A stretch of DNA of 64,000 nucleotides from assembly GCA_037367405.1 (NCBI GenBank), contig JAZKJV010003367.1, forward strand, positions 310,001 through 374,000, given 5' to 3'. This stretch comes from Ottelia alismoides. Taxonomy: Eukaryota; Streptophyta; Magnoliopsida; Alismatales; Hydrocharitaceae. Position numbers and translations under genes: made by a program. This document shows, piece after piece, positions 38,582 through 47,879 of the stretch (the first letter of the stretch is position 1; the number at the start of each line of letters is the position of its first letter). The notes under the pieces were generated by a model, which saw nothing but the letters and a program-made list of their open reading frames with translations, did not search any database and had not been told where the DNA came from.

Positions 38582-38939
38582 GATAGGGAGTATGCACCCA
38601 GGTGCATGCAATTTTGCATGCATCCGAGCTCATAACATTTACTTTTTAAAAAAATAGCACCATGTATATTCATCTATATATCTCTTCTGTATGCCATTCC
38701 AATTTCGTTAGAAACAGAGACTCCTATGCCCTCCATCCAAAACAAGTAATTTTCACGATCTTAGAATTGTTGTAATTGACCTGTTCTAGGTGGAGGCATA
38801 AGAGTCACTATTTTGGATGAAATAAGAATGGAATATAGGAGGGATATATAGATGAATATACATAGTGCTATTTAAAAAAAAGTAGAAGTTATAAGTCCGG
38901 GTGCATGTAAAATTACATCTTGGTGCATACTCCCGATCC
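38581..38939. mobile_element. Fold-back MITE, 359 bp (MITE-1)
   Basis: Left arm starts GGATAGGGAGTATGCACC and the right arm, read backwards, GGATCGGGAGTATGCACC. Arms of about 155 bases pair at roughly 80 percent of positions, leaving about 40 unpaired bases in the middle (38745-38783). No coding capacity. The flanks are microsatellites, so no target duplication can be read. Confidence 0.85.
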
Positions 38940-38942
38940 TCA

Positions 38943-39012
38943 TATGTATGTATGTATGTATGTATGTATGCATGTATGTATGTATGTATGTATATATATG
39001 TATGTATGTATA
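38943..39012. repeat. TATG microsatellite
   Basis: About 16 TATG units with interruptions, between MITE-1 and family X copy 2. Minus-strand frames through it (YIHTYIH...) are artefacts of the repeat. Confidence 0.9.
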
Positions 39013-39023
39013 TGAGGTCATTC

Positions 39024-40432
39024 AAATGAGACATGGCCCTTACATGTGTAAGGAATGCCAACGATCATAGCCATTAGATTCAAATCTAACATGTTGATCA
39101 ATTTGTTTTCTCAAAAGGGTATTTTGGTCATCATGATTTGCATTAATTATGGATACTATTTAATATTTCGAAATACTAAATGTAGTTAGATCTAATTTTG
39201 GTATTTTTTTGTAATATCATATTTAAATAATGTTCAGTTTTGTGTTGGACGACATAACATAGGACAGATGTTTGTATCCTTACATGTTTTTTGTATAACA
39301 TGTGATTCCTTTTGTAACGATTGTATGTTTTTTATATAATATATGGTTCATTCAAATTTTATTAGTCATTTTGTAAATGTTGTATGGTTATATTTGTAGA
39401 ATTCAATTCATTAGCAATACATTAGCTATTTTTACGTTTTTTGATTTTATGTAAAATATGTATTCTTTTTTTATAAAAATATATAATACATGTTTCAATA
39501 TGTATAATACACATCTAAAATAGGTATTGCACATCCAAAATGTATGATACACATAAAGACTATATTTTTTCAGTCGCATCCAATTGATATGTAAACATAC
39601 ACATCAAATATGTATAATACAAATCAAAATTTTAATAATAGACATCAAAAGTGTATAATACATATGAAATGTGTAAAACATAATGGTTGGACCATCCGCG
39701 CGAGGTGCTACGGCTCCCATCATCGTCCACCAAAGGCCGCCGCCATCGGTCGCGCGCAACCGCCGCCGATTGCCCTCCAATCTCATGTAGCATCTGTCGT
39801 GGCTTGCTCCTCAATCCGACTCCTCAAGAGTAGATCCACCGCCGACGCCCTCTTGGAGGGCCTCCATGTCTGCCATCTCCCCCTACATTGACCTCGTCGC
39901 AGGAAGCTGCAAGTAGAGATGCACCTCCGTCATCTCCACCTGCGTTGACCTCGGAGGCAGCTTTGGGCAGAGACGCACCTCTACCATCACCGCCCTACCT
40001 GGAGGAGCTCTTCAGCCATCCGCCTCTGACGTCGCTCGAAGTAGTCCGGATGCGTGTGTCGCTCCGCGCGCTCTGCTAGGACCTCCGCCCGACGCAAACC
40101 ACCCGCTTGGAGAAGTTGCGTCCTTGTGCGAGCCTCCATAGCCCCATCATTGTCACCTCCTCTCATGCGTCGTTGTCGTGCTTGTGGTATTATGAGAGAG
40201 ATTAATGAGATATTTTATGTATGCGTATGTGATTTTTGGAAAGAGTAGCAGAGAGATTAATGATGAGAAATTTTAGGATGCTACATACTATATTTAGATA
40301 ATGCATAATGTTCAAAATGAGTTTTCTATTAATTAAATAATAATATTAACATGTCTTTAATAACAATCGTCTGATTAATTATGGACGTACAGGATCGTTG
40401 GTCTTCCTTAGAGATGGAAGGACCATGTCTCA

Positions 40433-40435
<3 letters not shown>
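39024..40435 (+). mobile_element. Non-autonomous TIR transposon, family X copy 2 (1.4 kb)
   Basis: Ends are inverted repeats of about 45 bases: AAATGAGACATGG at 39024 and its complement ending at 40435, followed on both sides by AAGGAA(T/G)(G/A)CCAACGATC. Inside, in order: an A/T-rich arm, boxes with GTATGGTTC (39320-39400), an array of about 20-bp units with ACACATC-AAAATGTATAAT (39478-39680), a GC-rich block (39690-40180), and the right arm. The GC block contains a roughly 55-bp doublet (39890-40000) and short frames on both strands, none gene-like. No transposase; superfamily not assigned. Confidence 0.7.

Positions 40436-40470
<35 letters not shown>
40436..40470. repeat. AT microsatellite
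   Basis: An uninterrupted TA run begins right at the right end of family X copy 2. Confidence 0.9.
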
Positions 40471-40473
<3 letters not shown>

Positions 40474-41099
40474 TATACATATACATATATATATGCACAC
40501 ATTTGGCATATGATTAAGTTGATGACATGAAAAGGTCTATATATGAGCATGGTGAGCATATGATGAAATATGATATGTATGATATATGGAGGGAATCATA
40601 AATTTTCGTAAATTTCTTAATCAAGATGTGATGATCACATTGCTTTCAAATTTGATTTGTTTATTTCATGTTTGCGTGATACATGAGGTCAAACCTTCAT
40701 TCAAGCACAATACACAGGACCAATACAAGACTATTTATAAGAAAATGTAAGAAAAGATCATCATGTCCGAACACTTTAGTTGGCTTGAAAAAACCCGGAT
40801 ACTACCATTAATATTGATAGAAATTTCAGCAGTTTTAGAAGGTTGCGTGTCGATCAATGAAGATTTTTGAATTATAATACGAATTTCACCCAACAAAAAC
40901 ATGTTGAGAAAATACTCTTTATTTCTTTCTATTATTTATTACTCTTTATCATCCATTCAAACGGCAGCAGGAGACCATAACCATATTCGGAATTTCATTA
41001 TATAAATACACAAGTTCGACGTATTTGACGAAGATGATAGAGGCGTGTATGGAACAAAAACCAGTCAAGAAAGTACCGCTCAAGGCAAGGGTACGTCCA
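40471..41099. other. Intergenic DNA, nothing recognised
   Basis: AT-rich, only short frames, no match to the repeats elsewhere in the window. Confidence 0.5.
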
Positions 41100-41900
41100 T
41101 AACTTTCGGTAATTCTGCAATTACAATCATAATCCTTCATAATTGTGAATTACACAACAAATCTTAAATAATCATCCCGTCTCACATACATAACCCTCCG
41201 TTAATTTTTCTGTTAACCCAACCATATCATTGGGTTAATTTAACCCATGATCTTCTAACTGCTTTTAGAAAAAAAAAGAAATTTTAGTGGCATCAGCAGG
41301 TAGGAGGCAGGCGGGAGGGAGAGGCGGGCCTGCAAGGTGGGAGGGGCTTCCAAGCAGGCGACGGTGGCGGGTCGCAGGGAGGGGTGCTTACAGGGAGGGG
41401 CGAGCGAGGCTCGCATGCGCGGAAGATGGTGGCGAGGGGACGATGTCACATGGATGGGCTCCGTAGGGAGATGGGCGAGGGGTCGAGGGAGGTCGGGGAT
41501 GACCTGGGCATGAGGAGGTAGACGGGGGACATGCTTGGTATCGGGTCCAACCTGAGCAGGAGGCAAGAGACGAGCTCGATTGTGTGTGGAGGGGGGTGTT
41601 GGGGAGCATGCTCGAAGGGTGGGGAGGCAGGCTCGATGCCAGGGAGGTTTCGATGGGGGCTACCTTGGCTGGAGGAGGAAGGAGAGGAGTAGAGGAAGGA
41701 GGAGTGTACTCATTTGTAAATAATAGAACTTGAAGGGTAGAAAATGTAAAATGTTTGACGAATACCGTCATAGTTATTGGAATATTGGATGGAAGTTAAC
41801 TTGAGGGTTATGGGTGTAAGAATTACGACTATCGAGGATTTTGGATGTAATTCACGATTACGTAGGGTTATAATTGTAATTACAGAATTAATAAAGGTAA
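41100..41900. mobile_element. TIR element Y with GC-rich core, upstream of the gene
   Basis: Bases 41107-41225 (GGTAATTCTGCAATTACAATCATAA...) recur inverted at 41785-41890 (complement TTAATTCTGTAATTACAATTATAA...), with further matches such as GTGAATTACA and ATAACCCTC. The core (41270-41700) is GC-rich. Its proline-rich frames on the minus strand resemble no protein that I know. It ends about 240 bases before the start codon of the gene at 42142. Confidence 0.55.
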
Positions 41901-41924
41901 TCGGTGTAAAATCCCTTGTTTGAA

Positions 41925-42008
41925 TGTAATGGATGCATAATATATCCGGCACCTTCTGGGTTTGAATAGAATGAATGCAAATATCTGGCACCTTCTGAGT
42001 CCAACTAG
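41925..42008. repeat. Imperfect tandem duplication in proximal promoter
   Basis: Two units of about 42 bases, each with GGCACCTTCTG(G/A)GT (41950 and 41988) preceded by an AATG(G/A)ATGCA box. They lie 135-215 bases upstream of the start codon at 42142. Function unknown; they could belong to the edge of element Y. Confidence 0.6.
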
Positions 42009-42141
42009 CCGTCTCACACCCGTCAATTAACAACCACTTTGTCCTTTGTGTCCCCTGTTTTACCTGCCACTTGTAAGAACCTTTTAATACACATCAACTC
42101 AAAGCTCCTCTTTGAACAAAGCTCAGGCAGAGCGCGAAGCT

Positions 42142-43245
42142 ATGGAGGTAATGATGTCGCCGGTACATGTCCAACTGGAAACGCCCTCCAGTCCAATAGC
42201 CTCTTCTCTCCCCAACTGCTCCTCCCCTCGTTACACCAGCGCCCCTTCCAGTCCTTGCCGTGAAGCTGCCCTCTATCGTCACCGCCCAGACGCCATCATT
42301 CCCGTCATCCCCTTCAACTGGGAAGAGAGGCCCGGTTTGCCCAAGTCCCACCACCGCTCTCACTCCAACGACATGCCAATAGACGTGGAAGAAGCAAGAG
42401 AACGAACTGAAGCAGAGGGCGAGGTGGAAGATGACTCCTTCGAATTCGCGTTTGAGTTCAGCGGGCTGGCGGTGGGGGACGGCACGGAGTACGATATGCA
42501 CACCACCTCTGCGGACGAGCTATTCGACTCCGGAAGGATCCGTCCTTTAAACCTCATCGGCGGCTCTTTTTCTGGCCCCCGCGGGCACGAAATGAAGCAC
42601 GATGAGGAACCAATTGCGATGGAGATGGAGAAGGCCGAGAGAGGCAGGAACCGTACCCGTACCATCCCTCTTGACAGCGGCAGCCGAAGGAGAGGAAGCA
42701 GAAGGACTAGATCACTTCCTCCACTTGGCCGAGCAGCAGGGACGGATTTGATAGAAATATGCGATGCCACTGTCACCATAACCAGTACCGCTGCCGGTGC
42801 TAATAACACAGGGGCAGCTGCGTTCTATGGCAATCCGAACGTCTCCGGCATAACGACGACAGTCGCGACCATCACCGGATATGTGAAGGGTGGGATCAGG
42901 AAGTGGGGCCTCAAGAACCTCCTCCTCTTCCGCAGTGCGTCAGAGAGTCGGGCGTCCGGTGCGAAGGCCAAGTTCCCGGGTATGGCATCTTCGGTGCTGC
43001 TGTTGGATCAGGACGTGAAGAGGGGGAGCTTCCGGTCCATGGACGGGGTGTGTCGCAGGGTGACGACGGGGTCCTCGGCGAGGCACGCGCCGTCGCAGGA
43101 GATGGTGTTGTACGCAAAGAGCAGGGCTATGGATCAGGAGCTCAGAAAGCGGAGGACGTTTCTCCCGTACAAGCAAGGCGTCCTCAGCATCAACCCATCG
43201 TTTCGCAAGGTCTCCCTCGCGTTGGGCTCCCGCCCGTCGTACTGA
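42142..43245 (+). CDS. DUF1645 family protein (plant-specific)
   Basis: Single open frame of 367 codons, no intron needed. The first ATG in frame is at 42142; the frame extends upstream to 42112 only through a TTG, which is not used. The family layout is complete: N-terminal TPSSP and SAPSSP motifs (residues 14-38), IPFNWEERPGLPK (56-68), an acidic/aromatic DDSFEFAFEFSG block (97-108), TSADELFDSGRIRPLNL (122-138), Arg-rich stretches (167-190), a VKGGIRKWGLKNLLLFRS helix (248-265) and the C-terminal YAKSRAMDQELRKRRTFLPY (324-343). No signal peptide or membrane segment; Arg/Lys clusters could act as nuclear signals. DUF1645 has no known enzyme activity; a rice member (OsSGL) affects drought tolerance and grain length. 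GC-rich third positions contrast with the AT-rich surroundings, and all conserved blocks are intact, so it is probably functional. Confidence 0.93.
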   Translation: MEVMMSPVHVQLETPSSPIASSLPNCSSPRYTSAPSSPCREAALYRHRPDAIIPVIPFNWEERPGLPKSHHRSHSNDMPIDVEEARERTEAEGEVEDDSFEFAFEFSGLAVGDGTEYDMHTTSADELFDSGRIRPLNLIGGSFSGPRGHEMKHDEEPIAMEMEKAERGRNRTRTIPLDSGSRRRGSRRTRSLPPLGRAAGTDLIEICDATVTITSTAAGANNTGAAAFYGNPNVSGITTTVATITGYVKGGIRKWGLKNLLLFRSASESRASGAKAKFPGMASSVLLLDQDVKRGSFRSMDGVCRRVTTGSSARHAPSQEMVLYAKSRAMDQELRKRRTFLPYKQGVLSINPSFRKVSLALGSRPSY

Positions 43246-43423
43246 GAGAAAGTCCTGCTTGGATGGCCACGGGGGTTGGTGGCTGCCGATATATAGTTTT
43301 TGGTCAATTCTTGCTTTTGTTTTGTCGTTACTATTGCTGTTGATTGCTATTTTTGCATACATATATGTGCGGTCATCAAATGAAGCCATAAATTTCCCCT
43401 TTCCTGTTTTTATGCATATCGCT

Positions 43424-43454
<31 letters not shown>

Positions 43455-43465
43455 ACGCCGACGCC
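43424..43465. repeat. Hexanucleotide repeat (GTCGCC)5(GACGCC)2
   Basis: Seven hexamer units 180 bases after the stop codon of the DUF1645 gene, probably in its 3' UTR. A repeat of this kind can vary in length. The frame AVAVAVADAD over it is an artefact. Confidence 0.9.
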
Positions 43466-43516
43466 TTTTCAAACCAAAGACTGCGTTTGGGTTAGAAGAA
43501 AAGCTAAAGGGTATTG

Positions 43517-43755
43517 CAATGTGTATATGATATTATTGCAATAATGGAAGAGTTTGTAGTGTTGTATCTTATATCTCCGTGAGGCAATTATGGAAGATGT
43601 ATATTTTTTTCCGTGAGGCAATTTGGTCGATATATTCTTTATTTGCTTTGTTATTCCAATAATGGAAGAGTTTGTTGTGATGTAATTCATATCTTGGTTT
43701 GGGAGAATTATTAGCTGTTCAAATTTTTTTATTATGAGTGGAATGTGTATATGAT
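43517..43755. repeat. Direct duplications downstream of the gene
   Basis: CAATAATGGAAGAGTTTGT occurs at 43539 and 43657, CCGTGAGGCAATT at 43577 and 43610, and GTGTATATGATATTAT at 43521 and 43745. The segment looks like several rounds of local duplication in the 3' flank. No gene seen. Confidence 0.6.
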
Positions 43756-43768
43756 ATTATAAATATTT
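43756..43768. repeat. Target-site duplication of LINE fragment, left copy
   Basis: ATTATAAATATTT, identical to 44200-44212. Confidence 0.85.
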
Positions 43769-44199
43769 TTTTTTATGAAAAAGAGGGTGATCTCTCGAGT
43801 TGGGAGTCACCGCACAATTTTATATTATATCAAAAGCAGTGGTACATTATGATTTAACTTGACTCCCAGAAACACGAGAGAGCCTTACAATGAGAGACAA
43901 CATTTTCAGAATAAAACCTCTGATTTTTGAAGATGCGTTCATTTCTTGCCTGTCAAATTGCCCATAGTGCTGCAAAAGGTTTTGTCACATCATCAGACGA
44001 ACTGCCTCCTACTTTCCTTACTCCTTCCCAAAATTTCGAAAAACCACCCACATCCACCCATTGAATCGCTAATTCTCTCCAGACCTTCATCGAGGTCCGA
44101 CAAGTGAGGAAAAGATGCTCCGAGTTCTCAACCTGCTCCCCGCACCTGTCACGCATCACATCCTGAAGATTCAAAAACCTCGCCCTTCTTACCTTGTCC
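43769..44199 (-). mobile_element. 5'-truncated LINE (L1 type) on minus strand, with tail and target duplication
   Basis: The minus frame 44201-43953 ends the LINE ORF2 protein: RDRCGEQVENSEHLFLTC and VWRELAIQW are the zinc-binding (zf-RVT) block near the ORF2 C-terminus (C-x3-E...EHLFxxC). It is followed by a 3' UTR ending in CCCTCTTTTTCATAAAAAAAA, the A tail lying at 43769-43777. A perfect 13-bp duplication flanks the piece. Reverse transcription by target priming starts at the 3' end and often stops early, which explains the 430-base length. Confidence 0.85.
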
Positions 44200-44212
44200 A
44201 TTATAAATATTT
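44200..44212. repeat. Target-site duplication of LINE fragment, right copy
   Basis: ATTATAAATATTT, identical to 43756-43768. Confidence 0.85.
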
Positions 44213-45035
44213 ATTTTTCTTGATATGACTATGATTTTTGATGGTGTGTCTGTCCTAAATTTTATTTAGGATTTTTACATGACTGACCTTATAAATTTTT
44301 TACCTCCACGACCTTTGAAATAACCTAGCTCTCTCATCAATCCCGTAAACTTGATATTGTTATTTTCTTTTAATATACAGTTTAATACTAATGTTAATAC
44401 GCCAAATAAGCATACAATACATTAATCTCGAATATGGTTACTTGAATGAATATTAAAATTAATTAAGATATTGTTAGCTTCTAATATTTTAATAAAAAAT
44501 AATTACCACATTTTTGCATTTTTCGTTATTAGCCGAGCTTTATTTCGTGTTATCTAGATTTTTAATATACAATTAAAAATGGTAAAAAAATGAATAAAAA
44601 TTTGAAGTAAGATATACCAATGGTCAAAATGATTTAGTGCTATGTCTGTATAATAAGATTATCAAATGAAGTAAAATATATAACACATATGATGATTATA
44701 AAAAATATTGGAAGAGAAATATTTGTCAATTGCATAATTTAGGAGATGAAAAAATCGGAACTGAAACAAATTTTCATGGAGTTGAAAGAGATATAATGTT
44801 ATATGAGGCTATCCCAATTTAATGAATAACAATCAAATATTAACTCAAATATTTTTGTGAAATATAAAAGAATTCTATAAAGTTCCGAAAAAATGCAAAA
44901 GCAACTCGATGAAATGTCGTAATTGTTCAGATATGACCAAAATTAAGTTTGCTTGCTAAATAAACATAAAAATGCTAATTTTTTGATATTGAATGTATTG
45001 TATGTTACAAATTCCACAAAAAATACTTACTGTAA
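44213..45035. other. Intergenic AT-rich DNA, nothing recognised
   Basis: No long frame and no match to elements elsewhere in the window. Confidence 0.5.
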
Positions 45036-45046
45036 ACTATCTATAT
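45036..45046. repeat. Likely target-site duplication of LINE, left copy
   Basis: ACTATCTATAT, repeated at 47491-47501 after an A-rich tail. Confidence 0.6.
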
Positions 45047-47490
45047 GATATACGAGTAGGAAGATGGAACACAACTCAAGATGGTTAGATTTAGGGGTGA
45101 GTGCTATTTCTGCGAAGGACAAGGAGGAACTGATGAGGTCTTTTGACACGAGAGAGGTCCATGAGGCATTATTTGCGTTCAACCAAAATGGGTGTTCGTG
45201 CCCAGATGGTTTCCCAATTTTTTTACACAGAATTTGGGAGCTAATTGAGGAAGATCTGATGTGAGTGATGGCTGAGTTTGGTGAAGGAAACCTGGGATTT
45301 GAGAGACTCAACAGATCCCTTATTCTTTTGCTCCCCAAGAAGGATGTGGCTACAAAGGTGGAGGATTACATGCCCATCGCTCTGTCGAATGCAGCATACG
45401 TGATCGTGGTGAAGGTGTTGGCGAACATGTTGAGGGGTGTCCTGGGCAATGTCATCTCGCTAGCATAAAGTGCCTTCCTCCCCAATAGGCAGTTCGTGAA
45501 TAGCATCGTTCTGGCATCAGAGATCATTGCTGATTAGTGGAGACGGAAAACTAAGGGAGTGATGTAGAAGGTAGATTTCTCCAAAGCATATGACTATGTG
45601 GAGTGGAGACTCATCTAGGCTTCTTTGCATAGGAGATGCTTTCCAGATAGGTGGATTTCTTGGATGAAGAGGTGTGTTATAACCGCATCATATGCAGTGT
45701 TGGTCAACGGTCAACCTAGGGGAGGTTTCTTCCAGCCACAATGCGGAGTCCGCCAGGGATGCCCTCTGGCTCCACTCTTTTTTGTGTTGGCTACCAATGC
45801 TCTCACATCCATGGTTGAGCTCGCAGTTGCAGGTGGTATGTGCAGGGGCTACTCTAAGGGAGACATTTCTGTTCCCATTCTTCATTACGCGGATGACACA
45901 TTGTTATTTGCTGAAGGTGGCCCCTTGAGTTGCAGGGTCCTTTCGACAATCATGGAGATCTTTGGGAAGGTATCGGATCTTAGATTGAATAGATTGAAGT
46001 CAGAGTTTGTGATGTTTGGGTTGGACGAAGAGGACATTAGGAGTTGTGAAACTTGGCTACGATCGCCAAGGGGTCCGTTGCCGATGCGCTATCTCGGAGT
46101 TTCGTTGGTTGCTGGGAGAGTGACAGCTGCAGGGTGGCTTTCGGTGGTTGAAAGGGTGGAGCAGAAGCTGGTTGGCTGGAAGGTCTCTTGTCTCTCCTGA
46201 GGGAGGCAGATTGGTCTTACTGAAATCTGTCCTATCTACGATTCCGATCTTCTTCATGTCATTGAGGGTTTTTCCGGTTGTGGTTAGGAAGAGGCTAGAG
46301 GGCATCATGGCGTGGTTCTTGTGGGCCTCATCTGGTAGATCCACGGGCATCGCCTTGGTGGATTGGAAATCGATAACGCATACTAAGGAGAATGGGAGCC
46401 TTGGGGTGTGTAGCCTAGAAGAGATGAACAAGGCCTTCTTGGGCAAGTGGGTCACGTGTATCTGGGGGAATTGCGACAGTTTGGTATGTAGGGTTATTCG
46501 CAAGATTTGCACCTTTGGGTGCTCCCTCCGCGAGAGCGAGGAGATGGAATCAACGTCCTCTTACTTCTGACATGGCATTTGTGGGGTTGCGCGGGAGATT
46601 CGCATGTTTTTGTGTCCTCTGATGGGGGGCGGGAGAGGCTTCAACTACTGGGTGAATGAATGGAGTGAGGCGGGAGTGTTGGGTGCATGTTACCCAAACT
46701 TAATGGCATTGGCTATCAACTGAGGAGCATCTGTCGCAGAGGCATGGAATGACCACACCTACCCCGCTTCAGAGCAGAGCTACTTGATCAACAAATTGGG
46801 GAACTGATGGAGGTACTGGATGAACTGGAGGATGCTCCAGCTCCCACGGAGGGGTGTGACCACTGGTGTTGGAGGGATGGCATTTTCTCAGCTGGGAAGG
46901 CATATGTGGTTCTGAAAAGCACGACGATATTTGATCTGAGAGGATGTGTGAGCGACTGCAGAAGGATATGGAAGTGGAAGAATCCGACGTGGGTGAAGGT
47001 CTTTTTGTGGACTCTCAGAAGAGGCAGACTTTTAATGGGGGCAAGACTTGTATGGTTTGTGCTGGGTGTGGATCCTATTTGCTTGTGATGTCAGGAAGAG
47101 GAAGAAGATTCGGATCACTTATTCTTCAGGTGCAGGCAATCGGAGGAGGCATGGTCTCTTTTGGGGTACCACTTGGGTCGCTTCAGCGGATTGACTGATT
47201 TTGGGGCATTCATAGGATATGATTGGAGGGGATCAGAGAAAGAGGGGGCCAAGGTCGTGGCGACGACATGCATGATCTGACGTGCCAGAAATGATAACAT
47301 CTTCAGGCATACGTGTGTGTACAGTGAAAATATGGTGGCTCATGCAAATGCACTGGTTGAAAGTTGGTTTTTGTAAAATTTTTCCGATGTCTATACCCGA
47401 TTTCTGAGCGTGTAATATTTTAAGGTGATAAATGATGAAGTTTTTGGATATACGCCAATGTTGTGGAGACCCTTTTTTCTTTCAAAAAAT
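45047..47490 (+). mobile_element. 5'-truncated LINE (L1 type), about 2.4 kb
   Basis: Plus-strand non-LTR retrotransposon that lacks ORF1 and the endonuclease. It begins just before the RT domain (45064) and ends with CCCTTTTTTCTTTCAAAAAA. ACTATCTATAT flanks both ends (45036-45046 and 47491-47501), so the truncation happened at insertion. The end sequence is similar to that of the minus-strand LINE fragment at 43769, so both may be of one family. Confidence 0.85.
45064..47088 (+). pseudogene. LINE ORF2: reverse transcriptase and C-terminal zinc-finger region
   Basis: The RT domain reads LLPKKDVATKVEDYMPIAL, SAFLPNRQFVNSIVLASEI, KVDFSKAYDYVEW, GVRQGCPLAPLFF and HYADDTLLF (YADD at 45886-45897), the standard order of L1-type RT. 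Thumb motifs (MRYLGVSL, SPEGGRLVLLKSVLSTIP) follow, then a zf-RVT-like end (RIWKWKNPTWVKVFLWTLRRGRL, 46960-47040). Stops: TGA at 45262, TAA at 45466, TAG near 45535, 45568 and 45616; a one-base shift near 46195 and further breaks after 46568. The catalytic Asp pair is kept, but the gene is dead. Confidence 0.9.
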
Positions 47491-47501
47491 ACTATCTATA
47501 T

Positions 47502-47879
47502 TAATGTACAATGTTAATCGCATCAAGATTTATATTGAATAGCAATTGCATAATGAAAATTCAATGCGTACGATTTGTTTTGAAAAGTATACTTTATATT
47601 TTGATGTATGTTTATAATAAATGTGAAACATGAGGTAAAATTTAAATATAAATTTATTCAATAAAAAATATTAATATACAAAAATAAGATGATGAAATTA
47701 ATTTATGCATGTCTTATTTGTTTCAAAACAACTAAATTATTACTGTAGATCAAATTTAAAAATGAAGAAGGTGGGAGTGAAAGGAAACTTTTTTTAATAA
47801 TTACCGAAATATTCTAAATTAGTTCAATTAGAATCAAGTTTTGTTTTTAAAAAATAGCCAACGATCGGCACCTTAGGTT
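47502..47879. other. Intergenic AT-rich DNA
   Basis: No gene seen. At 47860-47878 the minus strand reads AAGGTGCCGATCGTTGGC, a possible degraded primer-binding site for the LTR fragment to its right. Confidence 0.35.

Noticed and set aside
38786..39061. Minus-strand frame with HTYIHTYIH repeats
   Set aside because: Translation of the TATG microsatellite; no gene.
42112..42141. Ten-codon N-terminal extension of the DUF1645 gene
   Set aside because: Begins with TTG; the family starts at MEVM..., which is the ATG at 42142.
42360..42809. Long minus-strand frames opposite the DUF1645 gene (also 42094, 42940)
   Set aside because: Shadows of a GC-rich coding sequence; no domain, and the plus frame carries all family motifs.
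43259..43495. Frame with a hydrophobic stretch and AVAVAVADAD
   Set aside because: 3' UTR of the DUF1645 gene read through the GTCGCC repeat; the base composition gives a false membrane segment.
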